From the NCBI RefSeq assembly GCF_010731595.1, contig NZ_AP022582.1, forward strand, positions 3,410,001 to 3,474,000: DNA of 64,000 nucleotides, in the 5' to 3' direction. This DNA is from Mycobacterium seoulense (GTDB lineage: Bacteria; Actinomycetota; Actinomycetes; Mycobacteriales; Mycobacteriaceae). Shown here piece after piece: positions 44,289 through 53,766 of this stretch. Every line of letters begins with the position of its first letter. Positions within the stretch are counted from its first letter, which is position 1. Under the pieces are notes generated by a model. The model was not told the origin of the DNA and searched no databases. It saw only the letters and a program-made list of their open reading frames with translations. Position numbers and translations under genes: made by a program.

Positions 44289-45382
44289 ATGTCGAGGAGT
44301 TCCGGGCGGGTTTGCGCGCCTGGCTCGACGACAATGACCTGACCCCCGGCCCCGACCACTCCCTGCAGGGCCATATGCGGCAGTTCGCCCGGGTGAGCCG
44401 CGCGCTGTATGACGCCGACTGGATGCGCTACGGCTGGCCCGCCGAAGTCGGCGGTCTGGGCGGTCCCGCGGTGCTGCGCGCGATCGTCGGCGAAGAGGTG
44501 GTTGGTCGCCGCCTCGCCGAACCCGGGCCCTATTCGATGCTCGAGGTGCTCGCGCCCACGATGATCGACTACGCGCCGGCGGCGCTTGCCGCCGAGATGG
44601 TGCCGCGGCTGCTGAGCGGCGAAGAGCACTGGTGTCAGGGCTTTTCCGAACCGGGTTCCGGTAGCGACCTGGCGTCGCTGACCACCCGCGCAACGCAGCG
44701 GGGCGATGACTGGATCGTCAACGGGCAGAAAGTCTGGACCAGCTTCGCGCAGTTCTCGACACGCTGCGTCCTGCTCACCCGCACCGCGCCGGGACACGAC
44801 GGGATCACCGCCTTCTTCGTCGATCTCGACACCCCGGGCATCACCGTACGGCCGCTCCGGACGATGCACGGGGTCGACGAATTCTGCGAGGTCTACTACG
44901 ACGATGTGGCGATCCCGGGCACCCGGATGCTCGGCCGACCGGGAGACGGCTGGCGACTCGCCATGGACCTGCTCCCTTACGAGCGGTCCACGTGCTTCTG
45001 GCAGCGAATCGCCTATCTGTACTCACGCTTCGACGACCTCATCGCCCAGGCGTGCGACGCCGGTGAGCCGGACGAATCCGCGCTCGGGGCGGCCTATCTG
45101 GCGTTGCACACGCTGCGCTGCCGATCCCGCGACACCCAGCACCGGCTGCGCGACGGAGCACGGCTGGGACCGGACACCTCGATCGACAAGGTGCTGCTCG
45201 CCGGCGCCGAGCAACGGCTCTACGACACCGTCCGCGACCTGCTGCCCGGAACGCTCGAGCTCGACGACACGCCGTGGCGCCCCGAATACCTGTACTCGCG
45301 GGCGGCGACCATCTACGGCGGCACCGCCGAGATCCAACGCAACATCATCGCGCGCCGGCTCCTCGACCTCGGGAAGGAGTGA
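44285..45382 (+). CDS. Acyl-CoA dehydrogenase (FadE family), large subunit type
   Basis: 365-residue FadE starting GTG 44285 inside the SnoaL stop. Motifs: GFSEPGSGSDLASLTTRATQ, VNGQKVWTSFAQF, and IYGGTAEIQRNIIARRLLDLGKE. The YEGT Glu is Gly here. It is followed after 3 bp by a short FadE, the arrangement of heterotetrameric mycobacterial acyl-CoA dehydrogenases. Confidence 0.93.
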   Translation: MNVEEFRAGLRAWLDDNDLTPGPDHSLQGHMRQFARVSRALYDADWMRYGWPAEVGGLGGPAVLRAIVGEEVVGRRLAEPGPYSMLEVLAPTMIDYAPAALAAEMVPRLLSGEEHWCQGFSEPGSGSDLASLTTRATQRGDDWIVNGQKVWTSFAQFSTRCVLLTRTAPGHDGITAFFVDLDTPGITVRPLRTMHGVDEFCEVYYDDVAIPGTRMLGRPGDGWRLAMDLLPYERSTCFWQRIAYLYSRFDDLIAQACDAGEPDESALGAAYLALHTLRCRSRDTQHRLRDGARLGPDTSIDKVLLAGAEQRLYDTVRDLLPGTLELDDTPWRPEYLYSRAATIYGGTAEIQRNIIARRLLDLGKE

Positions 45383-45385
45383 ACC

Positions 45386-46201
45386 GTGGACACCACCGAC
45401 GCCGAGTCGTTGCGCCTGCTGGAAGGTTCGTTGCGAACAACGATGGTGGCCGCATCGGGCGACGAGCTCGACGCGGCGCTGATCGAGCTGGGCTGGCGCG
45501 ACATGTTGGACGAAATGCCCGACTTTGCTGTCCCTTTGGTGTTCCGTCTGCTTGGCGAGACGGGCGCTCATGCCCCGGTGCTCAACGACGTGGTGTCGCG
45601 CGAGATCGGCGCCGCGCCGGGAGGCACCCCGCCGCTACCGTTCGCCGGCGGATCCTGGGTGAGATGGGAGCGCGGCGCCGGCGCCGAATCGGCGATCGAC
45701 GAGTCGCTGCCGATATACCGTGTGCCTCAAGGTGATTCGTTATCGTCGTCCGCGCTGGATGCCGGCCGGCGCGCACTGGGTTGGTGGTTGGTCGGCACCG
45801 GCCGGGCCATGTTGTCGCTGGCGCGCCAGCACGCGCTGGACCGCGTTCAGTTCGGGCGGCACATCAGTTCCTTCCAGGCGATCCGGCACCGGCTGGCTGA
45901 GACGCTCGTCGCGATCGAGGGTGCCGAAGCGGCGCTGCATGTCGCCGCGCAGTCCCACGATCACGACGGGCTGGCCTCGCTGCTGGCCAAGGCCGCCGCC
46001 GGCCAGGCCGCGCTGACCGCCGCCCGCCACTGCCAGCAGGTGCTCGGCGGCATCGGCTTCACCGCCGAGCACTCGCTACACCACCACGTCAAGCGGTCGC
46101 TGATCCTGGACGGGCTGTTGGGAAACACCCGCGAGCTGACCCGCCAGGCCGGAAAGACACTGGTGGACAAGCGGTTCGCGCCCCGGCTTGCGCAGCTGTA
46201 G
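45386..46201 (+). CDS. Acyl-CoA dehydrogenase (FadE family), short subunit type
   Basis: 271-residue FadE-like protein lacking much of the N-terminal domain. The C-terminal dehydrogenase helices are present: DRVQFGRHISSFQAIRHRLAETL and CQQVLGGIGFTAEHSLHHHVKRSLIL. GTG 45386. It is probably the beta subunit for the preceding FadE. Confidence 0.92.
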   Translation: MDTTDAESLRLLEGSLRTTMVAASGDELDAALIELGWRDMLDEMPDFAVPLVFRLLGETGAHAPVLNDVVSREIGAAPGGTPPLPFAGGSWVRWERGAGAESAIDESLPIYRVPQGDSLSSSALDAGRRALGWWLVGTGRAMLSLARQHALDRVQFGRHISSFQAIRHRLAETLVAIEGAEAALHVAAQSHDHDGLASLLAKAAAGQAALTAARHCQQVLGGIGFTAEHSLHHHVKRSLILDGLLGNTRELTRQAGKTLVDKRFAPRLAQL

Positions 46202-46291
46202 CCTCGCGCGCCACGTCCGGAGTTTCTGTGACGGATGGCGCCGGAAACCCGGCGCGTAGACTGCGTCTGGCCGCCAACAGGATGGGACGCG

Positions 46292-46555
46292 ATGAGTCAG
46301 CCCGAGCCGATCCGAAACGAGATGGGCGTCGCTTCGCTGCTCGTGGGCCTGGTCGCCCTCCTCACGTGCTGGATGCTGGTCGGGGTGCCCTTCGGCATCG
46401 CGGCGGTGATAACGGGTGACATCGCGCGCAGAAGGGTCCAGCGAGGAGAAGCGAACAATCTCCGAATCGCTTTGGCGGGCATGATATTAGGCGCGGTTTC
46501 GATCGCGGCTGGGCTGGTCGCAATCGGCTACTACGCCTGGCTGGACGCCCGCTAG
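46292..46555 (+). CDS. DUF4190-type small membrane protein
   Basis: 87-residue protein with two membrane helices (ASLLVGLVALLTCWMLVGVPFGIAAVI and ALAGMILGAVSIAAGLVAIGYYAWL) joined by a short basic loop, the DUF4190 arrangement. ATG 46292. It overlaps the convergent FadE by 4 bp at the 3' end. Function unknown. Confidence 0.85.
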   Translation: MSQPEPIRNEMGVASLLVGLVALLTCWMLVGVPFGIAAVITGDIARRRVQRGEANNLRIALAGMILGAVSIAAGLVAIGYYAWLDAR

Positions 46556-47727
46556 TTCCGCGGCAGCCCCAGCACACGCTCGGCGATGATGTTCCGCTGA
46601 ATCTCCGACGTGCCGCCCGCGATCGTCGCGGCGAAAGTGCGCGCGTAGCGGTCGAACCAGCTGCGGTAATGGCTGTCCAGGTTCAGCGGAGCGAACGGGG
46701 CGGTCATCGCGCGGTGCACGAGCCCGTCGCCATGCTCGGCGTCCAGGGCATCCTGGGCTGCCCGCTGCAGCGCCTCAGAACCCAGCAGCTTGAGTACCGA
46801 TTGGGCGGGCACGTCCTCCTCCCCGCGAGCGGCCCGCGACAATGCCGCTGACCCCATCAGCCGCAGCGCGTGGGCGTCCATCACCAGGGTCGCGTAGCGA
46901 TCGCGCTCCAGCGCGCCCGATGGACGGAAATCGACGCTCAGTTCGTGCAACAGGTCGACGTATCCCATCCACAGCATGACGCGCTCGTGCCCCAGCGACC
47001 CGGTGGCCACCCGCCATCCCCCGTTCAGCTCGCCCACCAGATTTTCGGCCGGGACGCGCGCGTCGGTGAAAAACACCTCGTTGAAGTCGACTTCATCGCT
47101 GTCACACATCGACGCGAACGGGCGGCGCACCACACCGGGTGTGTCGGTCGGGATCAGCAACACGCTAATGCCCTTGTGCTTGGGCGCCTTTGGATCGGTG
47201 CGCACGAAGGTCAGCAGCACGTCGGCGTCGTGGGCGCCCGATGTCCACACCTTCTGGCCGTTGACGACGAAGTGGTCACCGTCAAGCACCGCCCGGGTTT
47301 TCAGCGACGCCAGGTCCGAGCCCGCGCCGGGTTCACTCATCCCCAGCGACGCGGTGATCTCGGCCCGCAGGATCGGCACCGCCCACTTCCGCTGTTGTTC
47401 GGGCGTTCCGAAGGTCAACAGGGAGGCCGCAATGATGCCCACGCCCTGCGGGTTGAAACTTTGATAGATGCGCCGCCGGCCCAGCTCCTCCAGGTACACG
47501 TACTGCTGCAACAGCGTGGCGTTGCGTCCGCCGAACTCGGGCGGGTTGCCCGGCAGCAGCCAACCGCTGTCGAACAGCAACCGCTGCCAGCGCCGGGCCC
47601 AATCCGGCACGTGCGAGCTGGAGCGCGGCCGTTCGGACGCCTCGGCGTCGGAGGGCAGATGCGTGTCCAGGAAGGCGACGAATTCTGCGCGGAACGCCTC
47701 CACGTCGGCGTCAAAGGTGAGCTGCAC
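46552..47727 (-). CDS. Acyl-CoA dehydrogenase (FadE family), paralogue of 15824-16999
   Basis: 391-residue FadE, closely similar along its whole length to the FadE at 15824-16999 (same length; shared GDHFVVNGQKVWTSGAHDAD and RRIY-SFNPQGV segments). Motifs GMSEPGAGSDLASLKTRAV and IAGGTSEIQRNIIAERVLGLPRN. GTG 47727 was chosen behind GGGGAG; a longer frame at 47775 is unsupported. A perfect operator lies 106-120 bp upstream. Confidence 0.93.
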   Translation of the reverse strand: MQLTFDADVEAFRAEFVAFLDTHLPSDAEASERPRSSSHVPDWARRWQRLLFDSGWLLPGNPPEFGGRNATLLQQYVYLEELGRRRIYQSFNPQGVGIIAASLLTFGTPEQQRKWAVPILRAEITASLGMSEPGAGSDLASLKTRAVLDGDHFVVNGQKVWTSGAHDADVLLTFVRTDPKAPKHKGISVLLIPTDTPGVVRRPFASMCDSDEVDFNEVFFTDARVPAENLVGELNGGWRVATGSLGHERVMLWMGYVDLLHELSVDFRPSGALERDRYATLVMDAHALRLMGSAALSRAARGEEDVPAQSVLKLLGSEALQRAAQDALDAEHGDGLVHRAMTAPFAPLNLDSHYRSWFDRYARTFAATIAGGTSEIQRNIIAERVLGLPRN

Positions 47728-47832
47728 GCGACTCCCCGCAACGGTCGTGAGCACTCCCGTGCGTCGGTAGATCACGATTTCCGCCGACGGCGCGGTTCGC
47801 TCTTATGATTACGCTTCCATACACACGTCTAA

Positions 47833-47847
47833 GAGAATAGTATTCTC
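47833..47847. promoter_or_regulatory. Perfect GAGAATNNNATTCTC operator
   Basis: GAGAATAGTATTCTC in the divergent region between the FadE (start 47727) and TetR (start about 47970). One of two perfect copies flanking this TetR gene. Confidence 0.78.
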
Positions 47848-47969
47848 GTGACAAGAAAGTTACAATCTCCGACACATGATCCGTGAGGGGGTCGAGCGCA
47901 GCGATGTCACGGCGTTCTCCGGTAGAGTCCAATCATGTTCTCCCCTCGCGGCAATCAGCTGAGCCGGCC

Positions 47970-48620
47970 GTGACCAGCCCGAGCGAAGAGCCCGCCTGGA
48001 AGCAGCGCGCCGTCGAGAGGTCCATCAAGACGGCGAAACTGCGCGCCGCGCAACGGGTTCAGCGCTTCCTCGACGCGGCGCAGGCCATCATCATCGAGAA
48101 GGGCTCCACGGACTTCACCGTGCAGGAGGTCGTCGACCGGTCCCGCCAGTCGCTACGCAGCTTCTACCTGCAATTCGACGGCAAGCACGAGTTGTTGCTG
48201 GCGCTGTTCGAAGACGCCCTGAGCCGGTCCGCCGACCAGATTCGCGCCGCCACCGAAAGCCAGTCCGACCCCCTGGAGCGGCTGAAGGTCGCCGTCCAGC
48301 TCCTGTATGAGGCCTCCCGACCGGACCCGACGGCCCAGCGGCCACTGTTCACCGACTTCGCGCCGCGGTTGCTGGTGACGCACCCGGCCGAGGTCAAAGT
48401 GGCGCACGCCCCGCTGTTGGCGTTGCTGACCGAACTGATGGAAGCGGCCTGCGACGCGGGTAAATTGCGGGCGGGCGTCAATCCGAAGCGAATGGCCGCC
48501 ATGACCATGCAAACGGTCATGTTCATCGCGCAATCCAGCGGCGGCTCCGACGACGCGACCGTCCACCCCATCACCAGCGACGAGGTATGGGATTTCTGCT
48601 CGCGCGGCTTCGTCGGCTAG
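47970..48620 (+). CDS. TetR family transcriptional regulator, candidate master regulator of the island
   Basis: 216-residue TetR. The helix-turn-helix is RFLDAAQAIIIEKGSTDFTV then QEVVDRSRQSLRSFYLQFDGK. The C-terminal ligand domain is of normal size. Start GTG 47970 is uncertain: an ATG at 47904 gives a 22-residue longer protein and neither has a strong ribosome site. It is flanked by perfect operators at 47833 and 48683, so it is the best candidate to bind GAGAATNNNATTCTC. A CoA-thioester or substrate-derived inducer is likely. Confidence 0.9.
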   Translation: MTSPSEEPAWKQRAVERSIKTAKLRAAQRVQRFLDAAQAIIIEKGSTDFTVQEVVDRSRQSLRSFYLQFDGKHELLLALFEDALSRSADQIRAATESQSDPLERLKVAVQLLYEASRPDPTAQRPLFTDFAPRLLVTHPAEVKVAHAPLLALLTELMEAACDAGKLRAGVNPKRMAAMTMQTVMFIAQSSGGSDDATVHPITSDEVWDFCSRGFVG

Positions 48621-48682
48621 CGCAAGCGCAGCGTCCCCGCCCCTCGCTCGGGCTGACCAAATAGCGCACGCCATTTGCTGAC

Positions 48683-48697
48683 GAGAATGCGATTCTC
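48683..48697. promoter_or_regulatory. Perfect GAGAATNNNATTCTC operator
   Basis: GAGAATGCGATTCTC, about 150 bp upstream of the SDR at 48847 and 62 bp after the TetR stop. The following TTAGAATCGTAAC is a further half-site-like element. Confidence 0.76.
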
Positions 48698-48846
48698 TAA
48701 TATTTAGAATCGTAACTAACTAAAACGGATTTGCCGTTGACACCCGCGACGGGGTGGTGACAGAGTGCAGAAGCGGCGAGGTCGGCGATCCCGGGGGACC
48801 GTTGGGCGCCGAGGCGTGCGATCACTAGTCAGGAGTAGGGGTAGCC

Positions 48847-49695
48847 ATGACCGGACGTGTTGAGGGCAAAGTCGCCTTCGTCACCGGAGCGGCGCGCGGT
48901 CAGGGCCGCAGCCACGCGGTGCGGCTGGCGCAGGAGGGCGCCGACATCATCGCCATCGACATCTGCAAGCCGATCCGCGAGGGCGTCACCGACACCGCGA
49001 TACCCGCGTCGACGCCCGAGGACCTCGCCGAGACGGCCGATCTGGTGAAGGGGCACAATCGCCGGATCGTCACCGCCGAAGTCGACGTGCGCGACTACCA
49101 GGCGCTCAAGGCCGCGGTGGACAGCGGCGTCGAACAACTGGGCCGGCTCGACATCATCGTGGCCAATGCCGGAATCGGCAACGGGGGCGACACTCTGGAC
49201 AAGACCAGCGAAGAAGACTGGACGGAGATGATCGACATCAACCTGGCCGGGGTGTGGAAGACGGTGAAAGCCGGTGTCCCGCACCTCTTGTCGGGTGGCC
49301 GGGGCGGTTCCATCATCCTGACCAGCTCGGTCGGCGGGCTAAAGGCCTACCCCCACACCGGTCACTACGTCGCCGCCAAGCACGGTGTCGTCGGGTTGAT
49401 GCGCGCGTTCGGAGTCGAGTTGGGGCAACACATGATTCGGGTGAACTCGGTCCACCCGACCCACGTCAAGACGCCGATGCTGCACAACGAGGGAACGTTC
49501 AAGATGTTCCGCCCAGACCTGGAGAACCCGGGACCCGACGACATGGCGCCCATCTGTCAGCTGTTCCACACCCTGCCGATCCCGTGGGTGGAACCGATCG
49601 ACGTCAGCAATGCGGTGCTGTTCTTCGCCTCCGACGAATCCCGCTACATCACCGGAGTGACCCTGCCCATCGATGCGGGTAGCTGCTTGAAATAG
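48847..49695 (+). CDS. Mycofactocin-type short-chain dehydrogenase/reductase
   Basis: 282-residue SDR of the mycofactocin-coupled group: [20 protein letters not shown] and ADIIAIDICKPI at the N-terminus, NAGIG, a Ser in LTSSVGGLK and YVAAKHG. This group keeps NAD(P) tightly bound and uses mycofactocin as redox partner. ATG 48847 behind a GGGG stretch. It is the intact paralogue of the broken SDR at 11565. A second SDR follows after 10 bp. Confidence 0.92.
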   Translation: MTGRVEGKVAFVTGAARGQGRSHAVRLAQEGADIIAIDICKPIREGVTDTAIPASTPEDLAETADLVKGHNRRIVTAEVDVRDYQALKAAVDSGVEQLGRLDIIVANAGIGNGGDTLDKTSEEDWTEMIDINLAGVWKTVKAGVPHLLSGGRGGSIILTSSVGGLKAYPHTGHYVAAKHGVVGLMRAFGVELGQHMIRVNSVHPTHVKTPMLHNEGTFKMFRPDLENPGPDDMAPICQLFHTLPIPWVEPIDVSNAVLFFASDESRYITGVTLPIDAGSCLK

Positions 49696-49705
49696 AGTTC
49701 GTCCT

Positions 49706-50536
49706 ATGGACGGATTCGAAGGTCGCGGAACGGTCGTCACCGGCGGCGCGAGTGGTATCGGTTTGGCGACGGCCACCGAATTCGCCCGCCGGGGCGCCCG
49801 CGTGGTGCTCTCCGACGTCGATCAGCCCGGCCTGGAGGAGGCGGTAAACCACCTGCGCGCCCAGGGATTCGACGCGAACGGCGTGGTGTGCGACGTCCGG
49901 CATCTCCACGAAATGGTTCACCTCGCGAAAGAATCTTTCCGCCTCCTCGGCCGCGTCGACGTCGTCTTCAGCAATGCCGGCATCGTGGTCGCGGGTCCGA
50001 TCGCGCAGATGACCCACGACGACTGGCGCTGGGTCATCGACATCGACCTGTGGGGCAACATCCACGCCGTCGAGGCGTTCCTGCCGAGGCTGCTCGAACA
50101 GGGCGCGGGCGGGCACATGGCGTTCACCGCGTCCTTCGCCGGCCTCGTTCCCAACGCCGGCCTCGGGGCGTACGGCGTCGCCAAATACGGTGTGGTCGGC
50201 CTGGCCGAGACGCTCGCCCGCGAGGTAAAGGACAACGGCATCGGTGTTTCGGTGCTGTGCCCGATGGTCGTTGAGACCAAGCTGGTCTCCAACTCGGAAC
50301 GGATCCGGGGTGCGGACTACGGGCTGTCGTCTTCGCCGAAGGCGGCGGACGGGACGCTACCGACGCAGGACGAGGGCGTCGGTGTGAAAGATGTCGCCCG
50401 GTTGACGGCGGACGCGATCCTGGCCAACCGCCTCTACGTGCTGCCGCACGAGGCCGCACGCGCGTCGATCCGCCGCAGGTTCGAACGCATCGACGGCACC
50501 TTCTCGGACCAGGCCGCCGAAGGGTGGAGCCACTAG
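49706..50536 (+). CDS. Short-chain dehydrogenase/reductase
   Basis: 276-residue SDR. Motifs: VTGGASGIGLATATEF, SNAGIVVAGPI, TASFAGL, YGVAKYGVVGLAETL. A C-terminal extension (after VLCPMVVETKLVSN) includes KDVARLTADAILANRLYVLPHE, found in many bacterial SDRs acting on larger substrates. It overlaps the convergent SDR by 4 bp. Confidence 0.92.
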   Translation: MDGFEGRGTVVTGGASGIGLATATEFARRGARVVLSDVDQPGLEEAVNHLRAQGFDANGVVCDVRHLHEMVHLAKESFRLLGRVDVVFSNAGIVVAGPIAQMTHDDWRWVIDIDLWGNIHAVEAFLPRLLEQGAGGHMAFTASFAGLVPNAGLGAYGVAKYGVVGLAETLAREVKDNGIGVSVLCPMVVETKLVSNSERIRGADYGLSSSPKAADGTLPTQDEGVGVKDVARLTADAILANRLYVLPHEAARASIRRRFERIDGTFSDQAAEGWSH

Positions 50537-51342
50537 TCGGACGGGCCGAGCCGGTATTCGCCCGTTTTCGGGTCGTGATACCAACCGCTCGCCGCGTGGG
50601 TGCCGCCGTCGACGTGCAGCGTCTGCCCAGTCAGGTACGCCGACATGTTGGATGCCAGAAAGACTGCGACGCTGGCGATTTCGTCGACGTGACCAGGACG
50701 TCCCAGCGGCACCACGTGACCGATCCCGGTCAGCGCGGCGTCGCCGCCCAGTTGCGCCAGCCCTTCGGTGAGCGTGATGTCGGGGGCGATCGCGTTGACC
50801 CGGATGGCGTGCGGCGCCAGTTCCAGCGCGGCGGTCTGGGTGTAGTTGATGACTCCCGCCTTGGCCGCCGCGTACGCGGCGTAGCCCGGCGCCGCGCGCA
50901 CGCCCTCGATCGAGGTCACCGAGACGATGCTGCCGCCGATGCCGGCCGACACCATCTGCCTCGCGACGCGCTGGGTGCACAGCAGCACGTGGCGCAGATT
51001 GGCCCGATAGAGCGCATCCCAACCGTTCTCACTGGTTTCCAGCAGCGGTGAGGAAAACACCCCTCCGGCGTTGTTGACCAGTATCGTCGGGGTGCCGAGT
51101 TCGCCGGTAGTGCGCTGCAGCGCGTCGTCGACCTGGCCGCTGTCCCGCACATCGGCGACGATGCCCAGGGCGCCAATGGATTCCGCGGCCTGCGCGCAGG
51201 TCTGCGGGTCGCGCTCCCAGATCGCCACCGACGCGCCGAAGGCGGCCATTCCGGCGGCGACGCCGCGGCCGATGCCCGCTCCCCCACCGGTCACCACCGC
51301 CACGCGACCGGTGAGCAGGATGTCGGAGGGATCGATCGCCAT
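50533..51342 (-). CDS. Short-chain dehydrogenase/reductase
   Basis: 269-residue SDR, last gene of the nine-gene operon that starts at TetR 60485. Motifs: VTGGGAGIGRGVAAGM, NNAGGVFSS, VTSIEG, YAAAKAGVINY. The tail ends in GWYHDPKTGEYRLGPSD, longer than a basic SDR. It follows the double CoA-transferase by 6 bp. Confidence 0.92.
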   Translation of the reverse strand: MAIDPSDILLTGRVAVVTGGGAGIGRGVAAGMAAFGASVAIWERDPQTCAQAAESIGALGIVADVRDSGQVDDALQRTTGELGTPTILVNNAGGVFSSPLLETSENGWDALYRANLRHVLLCTQRVARQMVSAGIGGSIVSVTSIEGVRAAPGYAAYAAAKAGVINYTQTAALELAPHAIRVNAIAPDITLTEGLAQLGGDAALTGIGHVVPLGRPGHVDEIASVAVFLASNMSAYLTGQTLHVDGGTHAASGWYHDPKTGEYRLGPSD

Positions 51343-51348
51343 CGTCGG

Positions 51349-53766
51349 TCACATCGCCGGCGCGCGGCCGATGACGCCTTCGGCTTCCAGGTCGGCGATT
51401 TCGGAGGCGCTCAGCCCGAGCGTGGCCAGCAACTCGTCGTTGTGCTGGCCCAGCAGCGGCGCGTGTCGGGTGTGGAACTTCGACGGCCCGGTGGACATTC
51501 TCATCGGCACGGTGCTGAGCCTAGCGGGACCGTTCACCGGGTGGTCGACTTCCTCGAAGAAGCCGCGGAACGCCAGTTGTTCCAATTCCGTCTGGCGGTG
51601 CGGTTGCATCACCTTGGCCACCGGGACGCCGGCGTCCCACAGCGTTGCGACTATCTGCTCGCCGCCGCGCCGCGCGCACCATGCGGCCAACCGTTCGTCG
51701 ATGGCGTCGTGGTGTTCGGTTCTACCGGTCGCGGTGGCCAGCTTGGGATCCGTTGCCCACGAGGGCGATCCGATCGCCGCACATAGAGCACGCCACTGCT
51801 CGTCGGTGCTCACGGCTATCGCGACCCAGCAGTCGGTCCGGCCGAACTCGTCGATGCCGGCGCTGCGGTAGAGGTTTTGCGGCGCCGCCGTGGGACCCCG
51901 GTTGCCCGCGCGCTCCAGCAGCGTCCCGTACGCGGAGTACTCGATGATCTGTTCGGCGGCGATGCTGAGCGCGGCGTCGACCATCGCCGCTTCGACGAAG
52001 ACGCCCTGGCCGGTGCGACGCCGGTGCTCCAGCGCCAGCAGCAACGCATTGACGGCGTGCATGCCCGCGTTGGGGTCACCGATCGAGTAGGGGTCATACG
52101 GCGTGCGGTCGGCGTATCCGGTCAGCCACGTCAGTCCGGACGCGGCCTCGATGACGTAGGCGAACGCCGGGTTGTCGCGCCAAGGGCCGTCGAGGCCGAA
52201 GCCGGGCATTCGCACCAGCACGACGTCGGGCTTGATGGCTTGCACCGCAGCGAAATCCAATCCCATCTGGTCGAGCACCCGCGGTGTGAAGTTCTCCACG
52301 AGCACGTCGCAAGTCGCGATGAGCCGGCGCAGGAGCTCCCGGCCGCGCGGGCTCTGCAGGTCCAGCGTCAGGCCCTTCTTGTTGGTGTTGAGCGCCGCGA
52401 AGATCGGGGACTTCTCCCACCACTGGTCTTCGGTGACGGGCACGCCGGCGATGAGCCGCGTCCCGTCGGGACGGCGGGTGGATTCGACGTGGATGACCTC
52501 TGCACCCAGCATCGCCAGGAAGTGGGTGCAGCAGGGGCCCGCCCAGAACGTTGTCATGTCCAGCACGCGAACCCCATCGAGCGGCAATCGATTTGCGGGC
52601 CCGGTAGCGGTTGGCCGCGGGACGAGCTCTGCGGTGCGGTAGCGCTCGGTGTGCTCTCCGAGCCGCGGCGCCCGTTGCGGCGGTCGGAGCCGCGCGGGTG
52701 TCATCCGGTAGGGGTGGCCGGGCTGCTGGAACCCGCCGCCCGGGTTGCGAACCAACGAACCGCGCTCGCGGAAGTGGTCCAGCGATGCGATGTTGGCGCC
52801 GTTGGCCACCGGGGCGTTGGGGATCCGGAATGCCGTGGCGAGGTCGCGGATCTCGTCAACCGTGTTGCTTTCGAACCACGCGTAGATCTCGTCGGCCTTG
52901 ATGGTGGCCCGTTCGGTGATCGTGAGCGATGAATCCTCGTCGATCCATTCCGGGTGGCCGATCATCGCGCACAGGTCGAACCACTGTTGCGCGGTCCCGC
53001 AGCCGACATCGACCAGTCCATCCTTGGCGCGCGCCACCCCTGGCACCGTGACGCGGCGCGCGTCCCGCCAGGGGCGCCCCAGCATCTCGAAATAGGTGAC
53101 CGGATAGTAGGTCAGCGACAGGATCTGTGTTTCCAGCATCGACAGGTCCAGCAGTTCGCCCTGGCCATCGCCGTTGTGGCCGTATCGCGATGCCAGCATG
53201 GCCGCGCTCGCGTAGACCCCGGCCAGGTACTCGCCGGCTTGGCCGCCCACGAATACCGGCGCGCGGTCGGCCTGGCCACGTCCGAGGCCGACGATCCCGC
53301 CGGACCACGCCTGCAACGTGAATTCGGAGGCCGGGCGGTCGCGCCAGGGACCGTGAAGCCCGAAGGGCGTGATCGACATGACGGTGAGATGCGGATGACG
53401 GCGGTGCATCGTCGCGGGCGCGAAGTCCGGGCGCTCACCGACTTCCGAACCGCCGGACCACACCACCGCATTGGCGGCCGCCAGCAGCCGGTCGACCAGG
53501 TCCATATCGTCATCGATGCGGCGATCCGCGACGACGCTGCGTTTCGACCCGGCCAGAAAAGTGAACAACGCCCCGTCACTGCCGGGCGCTATGACGGTGC
53601 CCGAGGCCGACCAGGAACGCAAGGGATCGCCTTCGGGCGGCTCGACTTTGATGACGTCCGCCCCGCCGTCGGCCAGCAACTTGGTGCAGTAGGCACCCGC
53701 GATTCCGGTGGACAGGTCGACTACGGTGTAGCCGGCCAGGGGCGGTTCGACGGTCGACTCCGCCAC
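51349..53766 (-). CDS. Tandem (double) family III CoA-transferase
   Basis: 805-residue protein with two CoA-transferase family III domains, about residues 8-385 and 400-805. The second has GDPNAGMHAVNALLLAL, matching the catalytic-Asp motif I recall from formyl-CoA transferase. The first has GGQAGEYLAG, with Glu179 at that position, so it may be inactive or altered. GTG 53766 was chosen: it overlaps the upstream crotonase stop (TAGTG). It may act as a single-chain version of the usual interlocked dimer. Confidence 0.9.
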   Translation of the reverse strand: MAESTVEPPLAGYTVVDLSTGIAGAYCTKLLADGGADVIKVEPPEGDPLRSWSASGTVIAPGSDGALFTFLAGSKRSVVADRRIDDDMDLVDRLLAAANAVVWSGGSEVGERPDFAPATMHRRHPHLTVMSITPFGLHGPWRDRPASEFTLQAWSGGIVGLGRGQADRAPVFVGGQAGEYLAGVYASAAMLASRYGHNGDGQGELLDLSMLETQILSLTYYPVTYFEMLGRPWRDARRVTVPGVARAKDGLVDVGCGTAQQWFDLCAMIGHPEWIDEDSSLTITERATIKADEIYAWFESNTVDEIRDLATAFRIPNAPVANGANIASLDHFRERGSLVRNPGGGFQQPGHPYRMTPARLRPPQRAPRLGEHTERYRTAELVPRPTATGPANRLPLDGVRVLDMTTFWAGPCCTHFLAMLGAEVIHVESTRRPDGTRLIAGVPVTEDQWWEKSPIFAALNTNKKGLTLDLQSPRGRELLRRLIATCDVLVENFTPRVLDQMGLDFAAVQAIKPDVVLVRMPGFGLDGPWRDNPAFAYVIEAASGLTWLTGYADRTPYDPYSIGDPNAGMHAVNALLLALEHRRRTGQGVFVEAAMVDAALSIAAEQIIEYSAYGTLLERAGNRGPTAAPQNLYRSAGIDEFGRTDCWVAIAVSTDEQWRALCAAIGSPSWATDPKLATATGRTEHHDAIDERLAAWCARRGGEQIVATLWDAGVPVAKVMQPHRQTELEQLAFRGFFEEVDHPVNGPARLSTVPMRMSTGPSKFHTRHAPLLGQHNDELLATLGLSASEIADLEAEGVIGRAPAM

